The notes: generated from the letters alone by a model not told the origin. Shown: positions 9,049-18,830, numbered from the stretch's first letter. The stretch: DNA of 34,644 nucleotides from Clostridium sardiniense (GCF_016907995.1 NZ_JAFBDA010000033.1:1-34644); one strand, 5' to 3'. Program-made: numbers and translations.

Positions 9049-10182
9049 ATGGCAAGAAGAAGTTTTAAAAAAAATCAAGTAAAGGCAAGTATATTAGGAT
9101 ATTACTACTACATAAGAGGTGTAGAAAAAGCTGGTAAAACAACTTTATTCTATGAAATAAATGAAGCGTTATATGGAAATCAAGATCATGGATTATTAAT
9201 ATCTATGGGAAAAGAGGATGGTTATAAGACTTTACCAGGAATACAAGTCGAAGTTATAGATGATGCAACTAAGATAGACGATAAAGGTAAGGTTAAAACA
9301 GTTAAAACAGCTTGGAAACAACTTGTTGAACTTGTTGATGATCTCGTACTTGATAAAATGGACAATGAAACTGAAATAGAGCTTTTAGGGATTGATACAT
9401 ATGATGAGCTTTGCAGATTAGCATCAGCGGAGGTTGTAAGACAATCAAATAAAGAAAATCCAACCAAACAATGCAAATCAATAAATGCAGCTTGTGGAGG
9501 TTTTAATGGAGGATTTGAAAGATTTGAGCAGATTGTTGAAGAACAATTGCATAGATTAAGAGCTGTTGGATATACATTATTCGTAATATCTCATACTAAA
9601 GTAAGAACAATTAAAGAAAAAGGCATGAATGAAGATGATTCATATCAAATGCTTACTACCAATTTAGATAGTAGATTTGATAACGTAATAGCACATAAGG
9701 CTGATGTTATAGCTACTATTCAAGTTGATAAAGATATTAAAGATGGCAAACTTTTAGGGACAAAAAGATATATACATTTTAGAGAGGACAATTTTGTTAA
9801 AGCAGGATCAAGATTTAAAGAAATTGTTGAAAAGGTTGAGTTATCAGCTCCTAATTTTATTAAAGCTATAGAAGATGGAATTAGAGCTTCCTTAAGAAAT
9901 AAAATTTCTGATGAAGATTTTGAGAAGAAAAAGCAAAAAGATAACGAAGAAAGAAAAGAGAAAATAGAACACATCAAAGAAATAAATGAAGCCATTACAA
10001 CAACAGTTGATCCAGAAGAAAATGAAAAAATAAAAGAACAAATTGTAGCTAAGTGGAAATCAGCCACACAGGAACAAAAAGATAAGGCTAAAGAAATAAT
10101 GAACAAGTTTAATATTAAGAAATTAACTGAATATGATTCAAATGTTACAGAGGGAATGAGACAAGTATTAACTATACTTTAA
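9049..10182 (+). CDS. Sak4-like RecA-fold ATPase (AAA_24 type)
   Basis: This 377-residue ATPase of the phage recombination/annealing type has its P-loop, GVEKAGKTT, near residues 25-33. A Walker B-like strand ending ELLGIDTYDEL lies near 105, and LFVISHTKVRT near 180 fits the RecA-core sensor strand. The C-terminal 110 residues are charged and helical (KKKQKDNEERKEKIE). Sak4 proteins are RecA-core annealases that help recombination and replication together with an SSB, which matches the gene just upstream. It starts with ATG after AAAGGGGAG. A GC-rich hairpin follows it. Confidence 0.75.
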   Translation: MARRSFKKNQVKASILGYYYYIRGVEKAGKTTLFYEINEALYGNQDHGLLISMGKEDGYKTLPGIQVEVIDDATKIDDKGKVKTVKTAWKQLVELVDDLVLDKMDNETEIELLGIDTYDELCRLASAEVVRQSNKENPTKQCKSINAACGGFNGGFERFEQIVEEQLHRLRAVGYTLFVISHTKVRTIKEKGMNEDDSYQMLTTNLDSRFDNVIAHKADVIATIQVDKDIKDGKLLGTKRYIHFREDNFVKAGSRFKEIVEKVELSAPNFIKAIEDGIRASLRNKISDEDFEKKKQKDNEERKEKIEHIKEINEAITTTVDPEENEKIKEQIVAKWKSATQEQKDKAKEIMNKFNIKKLTEYDSNVTEGMRQVLTIL

Positions 10183-10190
10183 AATATATA

Positions 10191-10211
10191 TGGAGGGAGA
10201 TTTTCCCTCCA
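10191..10211 (+). terminator. Intergenic GGAGGG/CCCTCC hairpin
   Basis: TGGAGGGA (10191-10198) pairs with TCCCTCCA (10204-10211) around a 5-nt loop, followed by ATTTCTT. The T-run is weak, so it may be a partial terminator or mRNA-stability element within the operon. A similar GGAGGG/CCCTCC hairpin lies between nrdD and nrdG. Confidence 0.55.
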
Positions 10212-10238
10212 ATTTCTTAAATAAAATGAGGTGGTATA

Positions 10239-10766
10239 TTGGCTAGAAGAAAATGTAAATGTCAAATATGTGGTAAACAATTGACTACTGATATTGCTTT
10301 TAAATTATTTAATGGTAAAAGGAATTTATACTATTGTGATTCAGTGGAATATGAAATATATTCAGAAGAAAAAGAGAAAGATAAAAGAAACAAAGATGAA
10401 TTATATGCAAATATATGTGATATCTTAGGTTATAAAAGTGTGAATTCTCAATTATGGAAGGAAATGATTAGTTTAAATAAATTATATTCGTGGGAAGAAA
10501 TGAATGGCTTATTAAAAGATAAGATGGATTCAATAGCGCAATTAATATTAGAAAATGATATTGAAAAAGAATATAACAAAATAAGATATATTTTTGGTGC
10601 TTTAAGTAGAGATATACATGATTATTCTGAGGAACAAAAGAAAATAAAAAATAAAAAGTTACAAATAAAAACTGATATTAAAGAGATAAATGAAGAAATT
10701 GAAGAAGTGAATCCAGAATATAGTTTCAAAGCAAAGACCATAACAGATTTCTCAAATTTATTTTAG
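10239..10766 (+). CDS. Zinc-finger protein of the replication module
   Basis: This 175-residue protein starts at TTG 10239, placed after GAGGTGG. The N-terminus MARRKCKCQICGK with a later YYC (near residue 32) gives Cys residues suited to a small zinc knuckle. The rest is helical and highly charged, with a Lys/Glu-rich coiled-coil-like stretch (near 125-155). The stop lies 12 nt before the helicase start. The family is not recognised. Its place between the Sak4-like ATPase and the helicase suggests an accessory factor such as a loader, but this is inference. Confidence 0.6.
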   Translation: MARRKCKCQICGKQLTTDIAFKLFNGKRNLYYCDSVEYEIYSEEKEKDKRNKDELYANICDILGYKSVNSQLWKEMISLNKLYSWEEMNGLLKDKMDSIAQLILENDIEKEYNKIRYIFGALSRDIHDYSEEQKKIKNKKLQIKTDIKEINEEIEEVNPEYSFKAKTITDFSNLF

Positions 10767-10778
10767 AGAGGTGACAGA

Positions 10779-12353
10779 ATGACTGATTACATAATAGATA
10801 AATATAAAAACATAGATGGTAGATTATTAGAAAGTAGATTAACATTAGAAGGTAAAATAATAGGTTGCTTATGGAGTAATCCAGATAGCTTTGATGATTA
10901 TAGAGATTTAAATTTAGAAAGCTTTATAACAGAAGATGGTAGGTTTTATTATAAACTAGGTAAAGACATGGCTGAGAAAGGATATGAGTATTTCGATGAA
11001 GTAACGGTATCTACATATTTAGATGAAAAACCAACCGTAAAAGAGGGATTTGCTTTAAGGGGTGGATATATATCAATTAAACAAGCGATGGAAAGCGTTA
11101 ATATAAAAAATATATCTATATACATAGATGATTTATTTAAAAAGAATATGATAATTGAATTTAAAAATGAAGGCTTTAATATATTTGAGCCTATTATTAT
11201 TACAGAAAACAATCAAGAAAAAGAACTTGTACCGTTTGAATTATTTAAGAATATGAACTCTCAGCAAGTAGCAGAGTGGTATGATTGGAGATTACAAAGT
11301 ATTACTATGTCTAAAGCTATGGGGAATGTTAAAATAGTAGATTTAGATCTAGATGATAAATTTATTAATGCGTGTGATAGTGGTGAAGAGACAGGATTGC
11401 CTTATAACATCTTAGGGAAAGATATGAATGATAAAATAATATGGGGTTCTCCCATAATGAGTAATGCGACGTTAGGAATACATAGAGGTGATGCAGAGCT
11501 AATAGGAGCTTATTCTGGAAAAGGAAAATCTTCATACATAGTAGAAAATAGAGTATTGCCAATTGTATATAATAAAGAAAAAGTATGCATTATGGCTAAT
11601 GAGATGAATATTGATAAATATAAAGGGATGATACTTCCTATGATACTATCTCATTTTTTTGGATATTACGGAATTACTAGAAGAAATCTTAAAAAAGGTG
11701 GTTTTATGAAAGATCCAGAAAAAGCTGCAATGGTAAAAAAAGCGCAGGAATATTATAGAGAGCATTTCTTAGGGAAAATAAAATTCGTTGAATTAGAAGA
11801 CTATAGTATGAATTCAGTTCAAAGGGTAGTAAAAAGATTAGCAAGACAAGGTGTTGCATATTTTGTATATGATACATTTAAATCTGAAAATATGGCAAAT
11901 GAAAATACAAGAGGAAAACTAATAGAAAACTCTAAAACTTTATTCCAATTGGCGAAAAAATATAATATTGGAATGACTATAGTAATGCAATTAGCTATAC
12001 ATACAGAAGGAATGAGATTTTTAACATCTAGTTGTTTATCAGAAGCAAAGGGGGTAAAAGAAGTTTTATCAGAAATAATTATCTTTAGAGAATTATGGAA
12101 TGATGAATATCCAGGAGAGAAATATGATGTTAAGCCATATGTATTTATAAAAGATAAAGAAAGTGGTAAATATACAAATATAAAAAAGGAAGTGACTTTA
12201 GATCCAGATAAGAAATATAGAATCTTCTTTTTAGATAAAACAAGAAATGGTGATGATGGGCAAGCTATTATCTATCAATTTGATGGAAAATATAATAGAT
12301 GGTATGAGATGGGATTCTGTATGCCTAGTCATATAGATAAAAGAGGTAAATAA
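10779..12353 (+). CDS. Replicative DNA helicase, DnaB family
   Basis: This 524-residue protein unwinds DNA at the replication fork. The N-terminal region has a DnaB-like opening (LEGKIIGCLWSNPDSFDDY). The RecA-type motor has Walker A GAYSGKGKSS near residues 246-255, then EMN (Walker A-linked helix region) and a Walker B-like strand, AYFVYDTFK, near 365. MQLAIHTEG near 405 fits the conserved Gln-containing motif H3, and the C-terminal RIFFLDKTRNGDDG resembles the DnaB arginine-finger strand (DKxRNG). The ribosome site GAGAGGTGA precedes ATG. The TOPRIM primase gene follows, as in phage helicase-primase pairs. Confidence 0.88.
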   Translation: MTDYIIDKYKNIDGRLLESRLTLEGKIIGCLWSNPDSFDDYRDLNLESFITEDGRFYYKLGKDMAEKGYEYFDEVTVSTYLDEKPTVKEGFALRGGYISIKQAMESVNIKNISIYIDDLFKKNMIIEFKNEGFNIFEPIIITENNQEKELVPFELFKNMNSQQVAEWYDWRLQSITMSKAMGNVKIVDLDLDDKFINACDSGEETGLPYNILGKDMNDKIIWGSPIMSNATLGIHRGDAELIGAYSGKGKSSYIVENRVLPIVYNKEKVCIMANEMNIDKYKGMILPMILSHFFGYYGITRRNLKKGGFMKDPEKAAMVKKAQEYYREHFLGKIKFVELEDYSMNSVQRVVKRLARQGVAYFVYDTFKSENMANENTRGKLIENSKTLFQLAKKYNIGMTIVMQLAIHTEGMRFLTSSCLSEAKGVKEVLSEIIIFRELWNDEYPGEKYDVKPYVFIKDKESGKYTNIKKEVTLDPDKKYRIFFLDKTRNGDDGQAIIYQFDGKYNRWYEMGFCMPSHIDKRGK

Positions 12354-12384
12354 TTTAATTTAGGCAGAAAGTAGGTGAAGTTAA

Positions 12385-13419
12385 TTGAATGCCTTAGAAA
12401 TAAAAGATTATCTTTTAAATAATGAAAATAAATTGATAGAGCTATTAGAACATATAGGGTTAGCTAGTCTACATAAAAGAGGAAATGAATTAAGATGTGC
12501 TATTGAGGAGGGGGCAAATCCAACATCTATTAGAATAAAGCTCAATGAGAATTTATCTTATTCAAACTATGCAGATGGCTTAGGAGGAGATATATATTCA
12601 TTAGTAGGATGGAAAATTGGAAATACAAAAAATGATTTTGTTAAGAATTTTAAATATGTTTGCAATTTCCTTAATATAAATGGGACTTTTAAAAAAAATG
12701 AAAAACCTAAAATATTCGGTGGTATATTTACAGAGATACAAAAACATAAATATAATCCTTTATCAAATGAAATAGTCACATATCCTATGGAATTGTTGAA
12801 TTCATATGAGGAATCACCCAATCAATTGTTTCTTAAAGATGGTATAAGTTTAGAAACTCAAGTTAAATTTAAAATAGGATATGATTGGTATACTCATAGA
12901 ATAACTATTCCTGAATTTAATTGTGAGGGAGAATTGATTGGGGTCACTGGAAGATGGAATGGATATGATTATGAAGATTATGGCGTTCCAAAATATTTTC
13001 CAATAATAGAATTTGAGAAGTCAAAAGTATTATTTGGGTATAGCCAAAACTATGAGCATTTATTGAATAATCATATATGGTTATTTGAATCACAAAAATC
13101 TGTAATGAGAATGGATAGCTTGGGGATATATAATTGTTTAGCTTTAGGAGGACGGTTTATATCACCTATACAGCTTAGATACATACAAAGTCTAAATCCT
13201 AAAAGTATTATACTTGCTTTAGATGAGGGGATAGAGGAAGAAGAGTTTATAAAAACTTGTAATGAATTAATATCTCAAAATATTTTCAATAAATATAAGG
13301 TTGGATATTTATTTGATAGAGATAACACATATTTAAAAAAGGGTTCAAAAGACTCACCAGCAGATCTTAAAATAGGACAATTGAAGAAATTTAGTAAGAA
13401 AGTGAAGTGGATAAATTAA
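12385..13419 (+). CDS. DNA primase-like protein with TOPRIM domain
   Basis: This 344-residue protein is probably the primase partner of the upstream helicase. It starts at TTG 12385 behind AGGTG (12373-12377). The N-terminal 100 residues resemble a DnaG-type zinc domain in layout but have almost no Cys/His pairs, so metal binding there seems lost. The TOPRIM fold is suggested by HIWLFESQKSV (acidic residue, near 230), ALGGRFIS and SIILALDEGIEEEE (acidic pair), followed by VGYLFDRDNTYLKKGSKDSPAD. The stop overlaps the next ATG (TAATG). Primase is the best reading; a TOPRIM nuclease is less likely next to DnaB. Confidence 0.75.
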   Translation: MNALEIKDYLLNNENKLIELLEHIGLASLHKRGNELRCAIEEGANPTSIRIKLNENLSYSNYADGLGGDIYSLVGWKIGNTKNDFVKNFKYVCNFLNINGTFKKNEKPKIFGGIFTEIQKHKYNPLSNEIVTYPMELLNSYEESPNQLFLKDGISLETQVKFKIGYDWYTHRITIPEFNCEGELIGVTGRWNGYDYEDYGVPKYFPIIEFEKSKVLFGYSQNYEHLLNNHIWLFESQKSVMRMDSLGIYNCLALGGRFISPIQLRYIQSLNPKSIILALDEGIEEEEFIKTCNELISQNIFNKYKVGYLFDRDNTYLKKGSKDSPADLKIGQLKKFSKKVKWIN

Positions 13420-14519
13420 TGAGCGATAGAAATTATGAGATTAAGGAAGAAAATAAGGGGCTTCCCATATATAGTTTCAGTAAACTAAGTACGTATCATC
13501 ATTGTAAATATGCTTATTTCCTTCAATATATAAAGCATATAAGAGGTAAACAAAATATTTATGGGGCTACTGGAGAATCGGCACATAACGCTGCACAAGA
13601 CTTAGTAAAAAATAAAATAAATAATCAGCAAGCATATAAAAGGTTTTTAGAAGAATTAGATGAAACTTTAAATATTTTAGGATTAAATTTTCCAACAGAG
13701 AAAAGTGGTATAAACTATAAAGAATGTGTAGGAGATTTTATACTAAGATATAAACCTAAACACAAAAAGTATGATATTGAAAGAGGTTTTGATGTAATAG
13801 TTGGAGATTCTAAATCTGTAATGTTAGGTTTTATAGATTTAATATACTGGAATGAAGATGGAACAATTGATATAGTAGATTATAAAACAAGTTCTCAATT
13901 TTCTAAGAAAGATTTTGAGGAAAAGAAGCTGCAGCTGTTAGCCTATGCTTATGCTCTGCAAAAAGAAGGATTTAAAATTAATAAATTATATTTCAATATG
14001 CTTAAATATTGCAATTTAGAATGGGATGAAATAAATTCAAAAAAACAATTAGTACATAAAAGTTTAAAATCTGATAGAAATGCTATAGGCTTAAAGTTAA
14101 AAGCTACTGCAAAAAGATTATTTAAGAAAATGGGATTAGATGATATAGAAATAGAATCAAGAATAGAAAATATGATAAAAACAAATAAAATTGATGATTT
14201 ATTATCCGAAACTATTGAAATTACTGATTTTTGTGTTAATGTTTCATTTGAAAAACAAGATATACAAGATTTTATTAATTGGTTTGAAAATACAATAAAT
14301 GATATAAATGAAAAATGTAAGGACTTAGATGAAGAAAATCCTTCTGATAAGAATTTTCCACCTGTCCAGATAAATAAAGGAAGTGAGTTCTTTTGTAATT
14401 TATTATGTGGACAAGATTGTAAATATTTTAATGAATATAAAGAAGGAAATAAAAATAGTTATCAAAATAGAAAAAAAACTATGGAAGAGACAATAGATGA
14501 TTTGGAGGATCTATTATAA
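13419..14519 (+). CDS. PD-(D/E)XK nuclease, RecB/Cas4-like, probable Fe-S cluster
   Basis: This 366-residue exonuclease-type protein has motif I Asp in MLGFIDLIYW, the catalytic pair in IDIVDYKTSS, and QLLAYAYAL as the trailing motif. A single Cys near the N-terminus (YHHCKYAYFL) and a C-terminal CNLLCGQDC resemble the four Cys that hold a 4Fe-4S cluster in AddB/Cas4 nucleases, though the spacing is not the classic one. No helicase domain is present. ATG 13419 overlaps the primase stop and has only a weak ribosome site, so coupled translation is likely; a GTG at 13407 is the alternative. The protein ends DDLEDLL, echoing the tail of the first operon gene. A role in DNA end processing for recombination is inferred. 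Confidence 0.82.
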   Translation: MSDRNYEIKEENKGLPIYSFSKLSTYHHCKYAYFLQYIKHIRGKQNIYGATGESAHNAAQDLVKNKINNQQAYKRFLEELDETLNILGLNFPTEKSGINYKECVGDFILRYKPKHKKYDIERGFDVIVGDSKSVMLGFIDLIYWNEDGTIDIVDYKTSSQFSKKDFEEKKLQLLAYAYALQKEGFKINKLYFNMLKYCNLEWDEINSKKQLVHKSLKSDRNAIGLKLKATAKRLFKKMGLDDIEIESRIENMIKTNKIDDLLSETIEITDFCVNVSFEKQDIQDFINWFENTINDINEKCKDLDEENPSDKNFPPVQINKGSEFFCNLLCGQDCKYFNEYKEGNKNSYQNRKKTMEETIDDLEDLL

Positions 14520-14545
14520 GATAAATAAAAAAATAGAGGTGGAGA

Positions 14546-17500
14546 ATGAAAAGATATCAAAATTATCACAAGCATACATCATGGAGTAATATATCTACTC
14601 CTGATAGTCCTGTTTCGATAGAGGATTATGTAGATAGAATAATTGAATTAGGACATAATGTGTTATCAAGCGTTGAACATGGGTGGCAAGGTCATTATTA
14701 TAGAGTATATGAAGCTGTTCAAAATAAAAATGCAGAATTAAAAAAAAGAAGGGATCAAGGGGAAAGGAATGTTCCAGAAGACTTAAAATTTATATTTGGA
14801 ACAGAAGCGTATTGGGTAAAAGATAGATTTAGCAAAGAAAAGTATGGTCATATTATATTATTAGCTAAAAATGAAGAAGGTAGAAGAGAGATTAATGATA
14901 TTTTATCAGAAGCTAATATTACTGGATATTATAATAAGCCAAGGGTTGATTTAGAATTATTAATGTCTTTACATAAAGAAAATGTTTTTATAACAACTGC
15001 TTGTATTGCTTTTTGGCAAATAGAAAATGCAGATGATGTAGTTAAACAATTAAAAGATCATTTCCAAGATAGTCTATATTTAGAAGTTCAATATCATAAT
15101 ACTGAATCTCAAAAAGAATTAAATAGTCATATTTTAAAATTATCAAAGCAATTAAACATACCATTAATTATGGGGTGTGATAGTCATTATATACATACAT
15201 CAGATTCAGAGGAAAGAGACAACTATTTAGAAGCAAGAGGTATGTTTTATGAAAACGAAGAAGGTTGGTACTTAGATTATCCATCTTATAAGGAAGCTTT
15301 TCAAAGATTTAAAGAGCAAGGTGTTTTAACTGATGAGGAAATAGAAAAAGCCATGGATAACACTAATATAATTTTAAATTTTGATGATATTACATTCGAT
15401 AAAGATATAAAATTGCCTTCATTATATCCAGGTAAATCTCAAGAATGGAAAGATAAAAAATTAAAAGATTTAATAAATGCAGCATGGAAAAGAGATTTTG
15501 CACCTTATTTATCCAAAGAGCAGAAAAAAATCTACATGGAAGGTGTAAAAAATGAATATCAAACTATAACTGAAACAAAAATGACAGATTATTTTTTATT
15601 GGACTATGAAATAGTTAAGGAAGGAAAGAAAAGAGGTGGTATTATATCACCTACTGCTAGAGGATCAGGTGGATCATTTTTTATAAATACATTATTAGGA
15701 TTTAGTAACCTTAATAGATTTGAAGCACCTGTAAAATTATATCCTGAAAGATTTATGAGTAAAACAAGAATATTAGAGACAAAGTCACTCCCAGACCTTG
15801 ATCTTAATTTAGGTACTGTTGATATATTTGCACAAGTACAAAAAGAATTATTAGGAGAAAACCATGCTTATCCTATGATAGCATTTGGACAATTAAAAGA
15901 TTCATCTGCTTTTAAATTATATTGTAAATCACAGGGAGTCCCATTTGAGATAGCTAATAATGTTATTAAACAAATTAAATCATATGAGAAAGCTTTGAAT
16001 AATGCAGAAGATGATGAAAAAGAATTTATTCATCTTTATGATTATGTTGATGAGAAATATGAACCTTATATACAAGAGAGTAAAAAATATAAAGGTATTA
16101 TTAATTCAAAATCTTGTCACCCGTGTGGCTACTTCTTATATCAAGGGGATATTAGAAGAGAAATTGGATTAATTAAATGTAAATCTGAAAGTACAAAAAA
16201 AGAATATATTACTACCGTTGTTGATGGGTATGTTGCTGAAACATATAAATTTGTTAAAAATGATTTACTTAAAGTTGATGTAGCTAATACAGTTCAAAAG
16301 ATCTATGATAGTATTGGTATTCCTAAACATAATATTAGAGAACTAACTGAATTAGTTAAAAATGATAAAAAAACATGGGATATTTATGCTAATGGATATA
16401 CATTAGGTGTAAATCAAATGGAAAGTAATTTTGGGGTACAGTGCTGCAAACAATATAGACCTAAGAACATAGCTGAAATGACAGCATTGGTATCAGCATT
16501 AAGACCAGGATTTAAGAGTATGCTAAGTACTTTTTTAGCTAGGAAGACATACACTACTAGCATAGCCGAATTAGATAATTTATTAGAAGATAGCTTCCAT
16601 TATATAATGTATCAAGAGTCAATTATGACATACCTAGGTTGGTTAGGTGTAGAGCAAACCGAAACTTATGCTATTATTAAAAAAATAAGTAAAAAGAAAT
16701 TTAAAGCTCCAGAATTAGCAGAATTAAAAGAAAGACTTAGTATTGCTTGGATAGAACATACAGGAAAACTAGATGGATTTGAAGAATCATTCCAAATAGT
16801 AGAAGATTTCTCAAGATACGCTTTTAATGCTAGTCATGCTTATGCTTATGCGTATGATAGTATATATGGTGCATATCTAAAAGCCAATTACCCTTATCAT
16901 TTTTATTCAGTTATGTTACAAACTTATACTGAAAAAGGTAAAAAAGATAAAGTAACAGCTTATAAAAAAGAGATGCAAGAAGCCTTTGGAATACTAGAGG
17001 GTGTATATAAATTTAGATTAGATAATAGAAAATTCTCAATAGATGAGAAAAATCATAGAATAAACCCTTCGCTATCTTCTATAAAAAATATGGGCAAAAA
17101 ACTTCCAGGTGAATTATATGATCTTAGAAATAATACATATAATAGTTTTATAGAATTATTAAAGGATATAAAAGATAAAACCTCAGCCAACAAAACAATG
17201 ATAGATATTCTTATAAAAATGGACTATTTTAGTGAGTTTGGGAATCCAAATGAATTATTATCTATAGTTGATATATTTGAGTTATGGAATAATAGAAAAA
17301 CAATAAAAAAGGACAAACTAATAGAACTAGGATATAATATTGAAGATTTTAAACCTTATGGCAATGAAACTGAAAAACAATTTAATAAAATTAAGTCAGA
17401 ACAAATAATAAACATGCTTATATCAAAATTGAATGTTAAAACAAGTATATTTGAAAGATTAAAATATGAATACGAATGTCTAGGATATTGTTATTCTAAA

Positions 17501-17785
17501 TATCCAAAACATAAAGATAAAGCAATAATTCTTAATATAGATGCTAAATATTCTCCTAGAATAACCATATATAGATTAGATGGAGAAGAAATAGTCTATA
17601 AAGTATTAAAGAGATCTTTCAATAAAAATCCTTTTGATGAATTTGATATGATACAGATAGGTAAAATAGGCGAGAAACAAAAACAAAGAAGAATAGGTAC
17701 CGATGAAAACGGAAAAGGTATCTATGAACCAATAGAAGGTTCTTATGATGATTGGCTTTATGGATGGAAAAAATTAAATAATTAA
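14546..17785 (+). CDS. dnaE: DNA polymerase III alpha subunit, DnaE type (phage)
   Basis: This 1079-residue replicative polymerase is close to the length of cellular DnaE. The N-terminal PHP domain begins NYHKHTSWSN (H8, H10), with GTEAYW and CDSHYIH as later PHP motifs. The polymerase core shows TARGSGGSF, the catalytic pair in SLPDLDLNLG, SCHPCGYFL, ALRPG and YQESIMTYLGWLG. SHAYAYAYDSIYGAYLKANYP matches the DnaE NKSHAxAYxxxxYxxAYLKxxYP motif. The last 200 residues are less conserved and no clear OB-fold was seen. An AGAGGTGGAG ribosome site precedes ATG. It is the last gene of the replication operon, closed by a terminator. A C-family polymerase on a mobile element implies independent replication. 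Confidence 0.93.
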   Translation: MKRYQNYHKHTSWSNISTPDSPVSIEDYVDRIIELGHNVLSSVEHGWQGHYYRVYEAVQNKNAELKKRRDQGERNVPEDLKFIFGTEAYWVKDRFSKEKYGHIILLAKNEEGRREINDILSEANITGYYNKPRVDLELLMSLHKENVFITTACIAFWQIENADDVVKQLKDHFQDSLYLEVQYHNTESQKELNSHILKLSKQLNIPLIMGCDSHYIHTSDSEERDNYLEARGMFYENEEGWYLDYPSYKEAFQRFKEQGVLTDEEIEKAMDNTNIILNFDDITFDKDIKLPSLYPGKSQEWKDKKLKDLINAAWKRDFAPYLSKEQKKIYMEGVKNEYQTITETKMTDYFLLDYEIVKEGKKRGGIISPTARGSGGSFFINTLLGFSNLNRFEAPVKLYPERFMSKTRILETKSLPDLDLNLGTVDIFAQVQKELLGENHAYPMIAFGQLKDSSAFKLYCKSQGVPFEIANNVIKQIKSYEKALNNAEDDEKEFIHLYDYVDEKYEPYIQESKKYKGIINSKSCHPCGYFLYQGDIRREIGLIKCKSESTKKEYITTVVDGYVAETYKFVKNDLLKVDVANTVQKIYDSIGIPKHNIRELTELVKNDKKTWDIYANGYTLGVNQMESNFGVQCCKQYRPKNIAEMTALVSALRPGFKSMLSTFLARKTYTTSIAELDNLLEDSFHYIMYQESIMTYLGWLGVEQTETYAIIKKISKKKFKAPELAELKERLSIAWIEHTGKLDGFEESFQIVEDFSRYAFNASHAYAYAYDSIYGAYLKANYPYHFYSVMLQTYTEKGKKDKVTAYKKEMQEAFGILEGVYKFRLDNRKFSIDEKNHRINPSLSSIKNMGKKLPGELYDLRNNTYNSFIELLKDIKDKTSANKTMIDILIKMDYFSEFGNPNELLSIVDIFELWNNRKTIKKDKLIELGYNIEDFKPYGNETEKQFNKIKSEQIINMLISKLNVKTSIFERLKYEYECLGYCYSKYPKHKDKAIILNIDAKYSPRITIYRLDGEEIVYKVLKRSFNKNPFDEFDMIQIGKIGEKQKQRRIGTDENGKGIYEPIEGSYDDWLYGWKKLNN

Positions 17786-17794
17786 ACAATATTG

Positions 17795-17825
17795 ATAACC
17801 TTAGTCTTTACTAGGGTTATTTTTA
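17795..17825 (+). terminator. Terminator after dnaE
   Basis: ATAACCTTAGT (17795-17805) and ACTAGGGTTAT (17810-17820) form an 11-bp stem with one wobble and a CTTT loop, followed by TTTTT. This is a strong rho-independent terminator ending the replication operon. Confidence 0.88.
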
Positions 17826-17828
17826 TAG

Positions 17829-17876
17829 AAATAAATAAAAAATAATATTGACAGATATAATGGAGGGGTGTATTAT
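17829..17876 (+). promoter_or_regulatory. Promoter of the second phage operon, sharing the repeated block
   Basis: TTGACA (17848-17853), 17 bp, TATTAT (17871-17876). The 25 bp ending in TTGACA are identical to 7493-7517. It lies just after the dnaE terminator and probably drives the genes from 17912 onwards. Confidence 0.78.
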
Positions 17877-17911
17877 AAGTACATAAGATAAATGAAAGAG
17901 AGGTTATGAAA

Positions 17912-18721
17912 ATGGCAGCGACAAATAAAAATAGAAAATATGATAAGTATGAAATAAAGATAACTTATCATAATGGAGATATTGAGGAAGTTAATTATAG
18001 GAGCAACATTGATACAAGTAACTATAAACAAATGCTAAATATATATAGACAGACAAAAGAGGAATACTTAAATAATAAAGATGTAGCTATAATTGATTTC
18101 GTAGGCATTTCAGAACAAGGAGAAATAGGAATATTATTTACAAAAGAAGTCTCAAAGTATGTTGAACCTAATATGTTGGATGACTTAAATAGAGACTGTA
18201 GGAATGTAATAGATGATATTATAACGCTCTTTAATGTCTTAAAGAAGCAAAAAGACTATTATAAAGAAATAGCTGACGAGTGTGAAAAAAGAAGAGATAC
18301 ATTACTACATGAAGTATTATTGATTAAAAATGACAGTACAAAAAATAGAGAGCTATTGGAGCATAATTTAATTGTTAAGCAAGGAGATAACGAAGTAAGA
18401 AGAAAATTTGCTAAAAATAATATTAAAGATCTAATATCTTTAAACAAGAAATTTAATATAAATTCAACAATAAATATATTAAAAGAGTTCTCAACAGAAA
18501 GAAATTTAAATGGTTATGATAAAGAAAGTCCGAAAGAATATAAGAATAGAGTAGAATTTAAGGTTACATATAAAGATGATATAGCAAGAGTTAGGCTAAT
18601 TAAGCAATATAAACATAAATATGATGAAATGAAAAATGATGTAGTAAATAAAACCTTATATTTCTACAATCATGTTGGGGAAGGTAAGAGAAAGAGTAAG
18701 AAGAAAATAAGTATCAAATAA
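17912..18721 (+). CDS. Hypothetical phage-type protein (269 residues)
   Basis: The family is not recognised. The protein is basic and largely helical. The N-terminal 90 residues look like an alpha/beta segment (YEIKITYHNGDIEEVNY, then IIDFVGISEQGEIGILF). The middle is a probable coiled coil (residues 95-160) and the C-terminus ends in a Lys/Arg cluster (GEGKRKSKKKISIK) that could touch nucleic acid. ATG 17912 is chosen over ATG 17906, because the AGAGAGG site lies about 8 nt before 17912 and only 2 nt before 17906. It is the first gene of the second operon. Confidence 0.7.
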   Translation: MAATNKNRKYDKYEIKITYHNGDIEEVNYRSNIDTSNYKQMLNIYRQTKEEYLNNKDVAIIDFVGISEQGEIGILFTKEVSKYVEPNMLDDLNRDCRNVIDDIITLFNVLKKQKDYYKEIADECEKRRDTLLHEVLLIKNDSTKNRELLEHNLIVKQGDNEVRRKFAKNNIKDLISLNKKFNINSTINILKEFSTERNLNGYDKESPKEYKNRVEFKVTYKDDIARVRLIKQYKHKYDEMKNDVVNKTLYFYNHVGEGKRKSKKKISIK

Positions 18722-18830
18722 TACAATAAATAAAAAATAAGTAATTAAAATCAGGATTTTAATTTAAGTTATATAAGGAAGAAGAAAGTGAATATTAAAG
18801 GCTATCAAAATAATAAATTATTAATATCCT

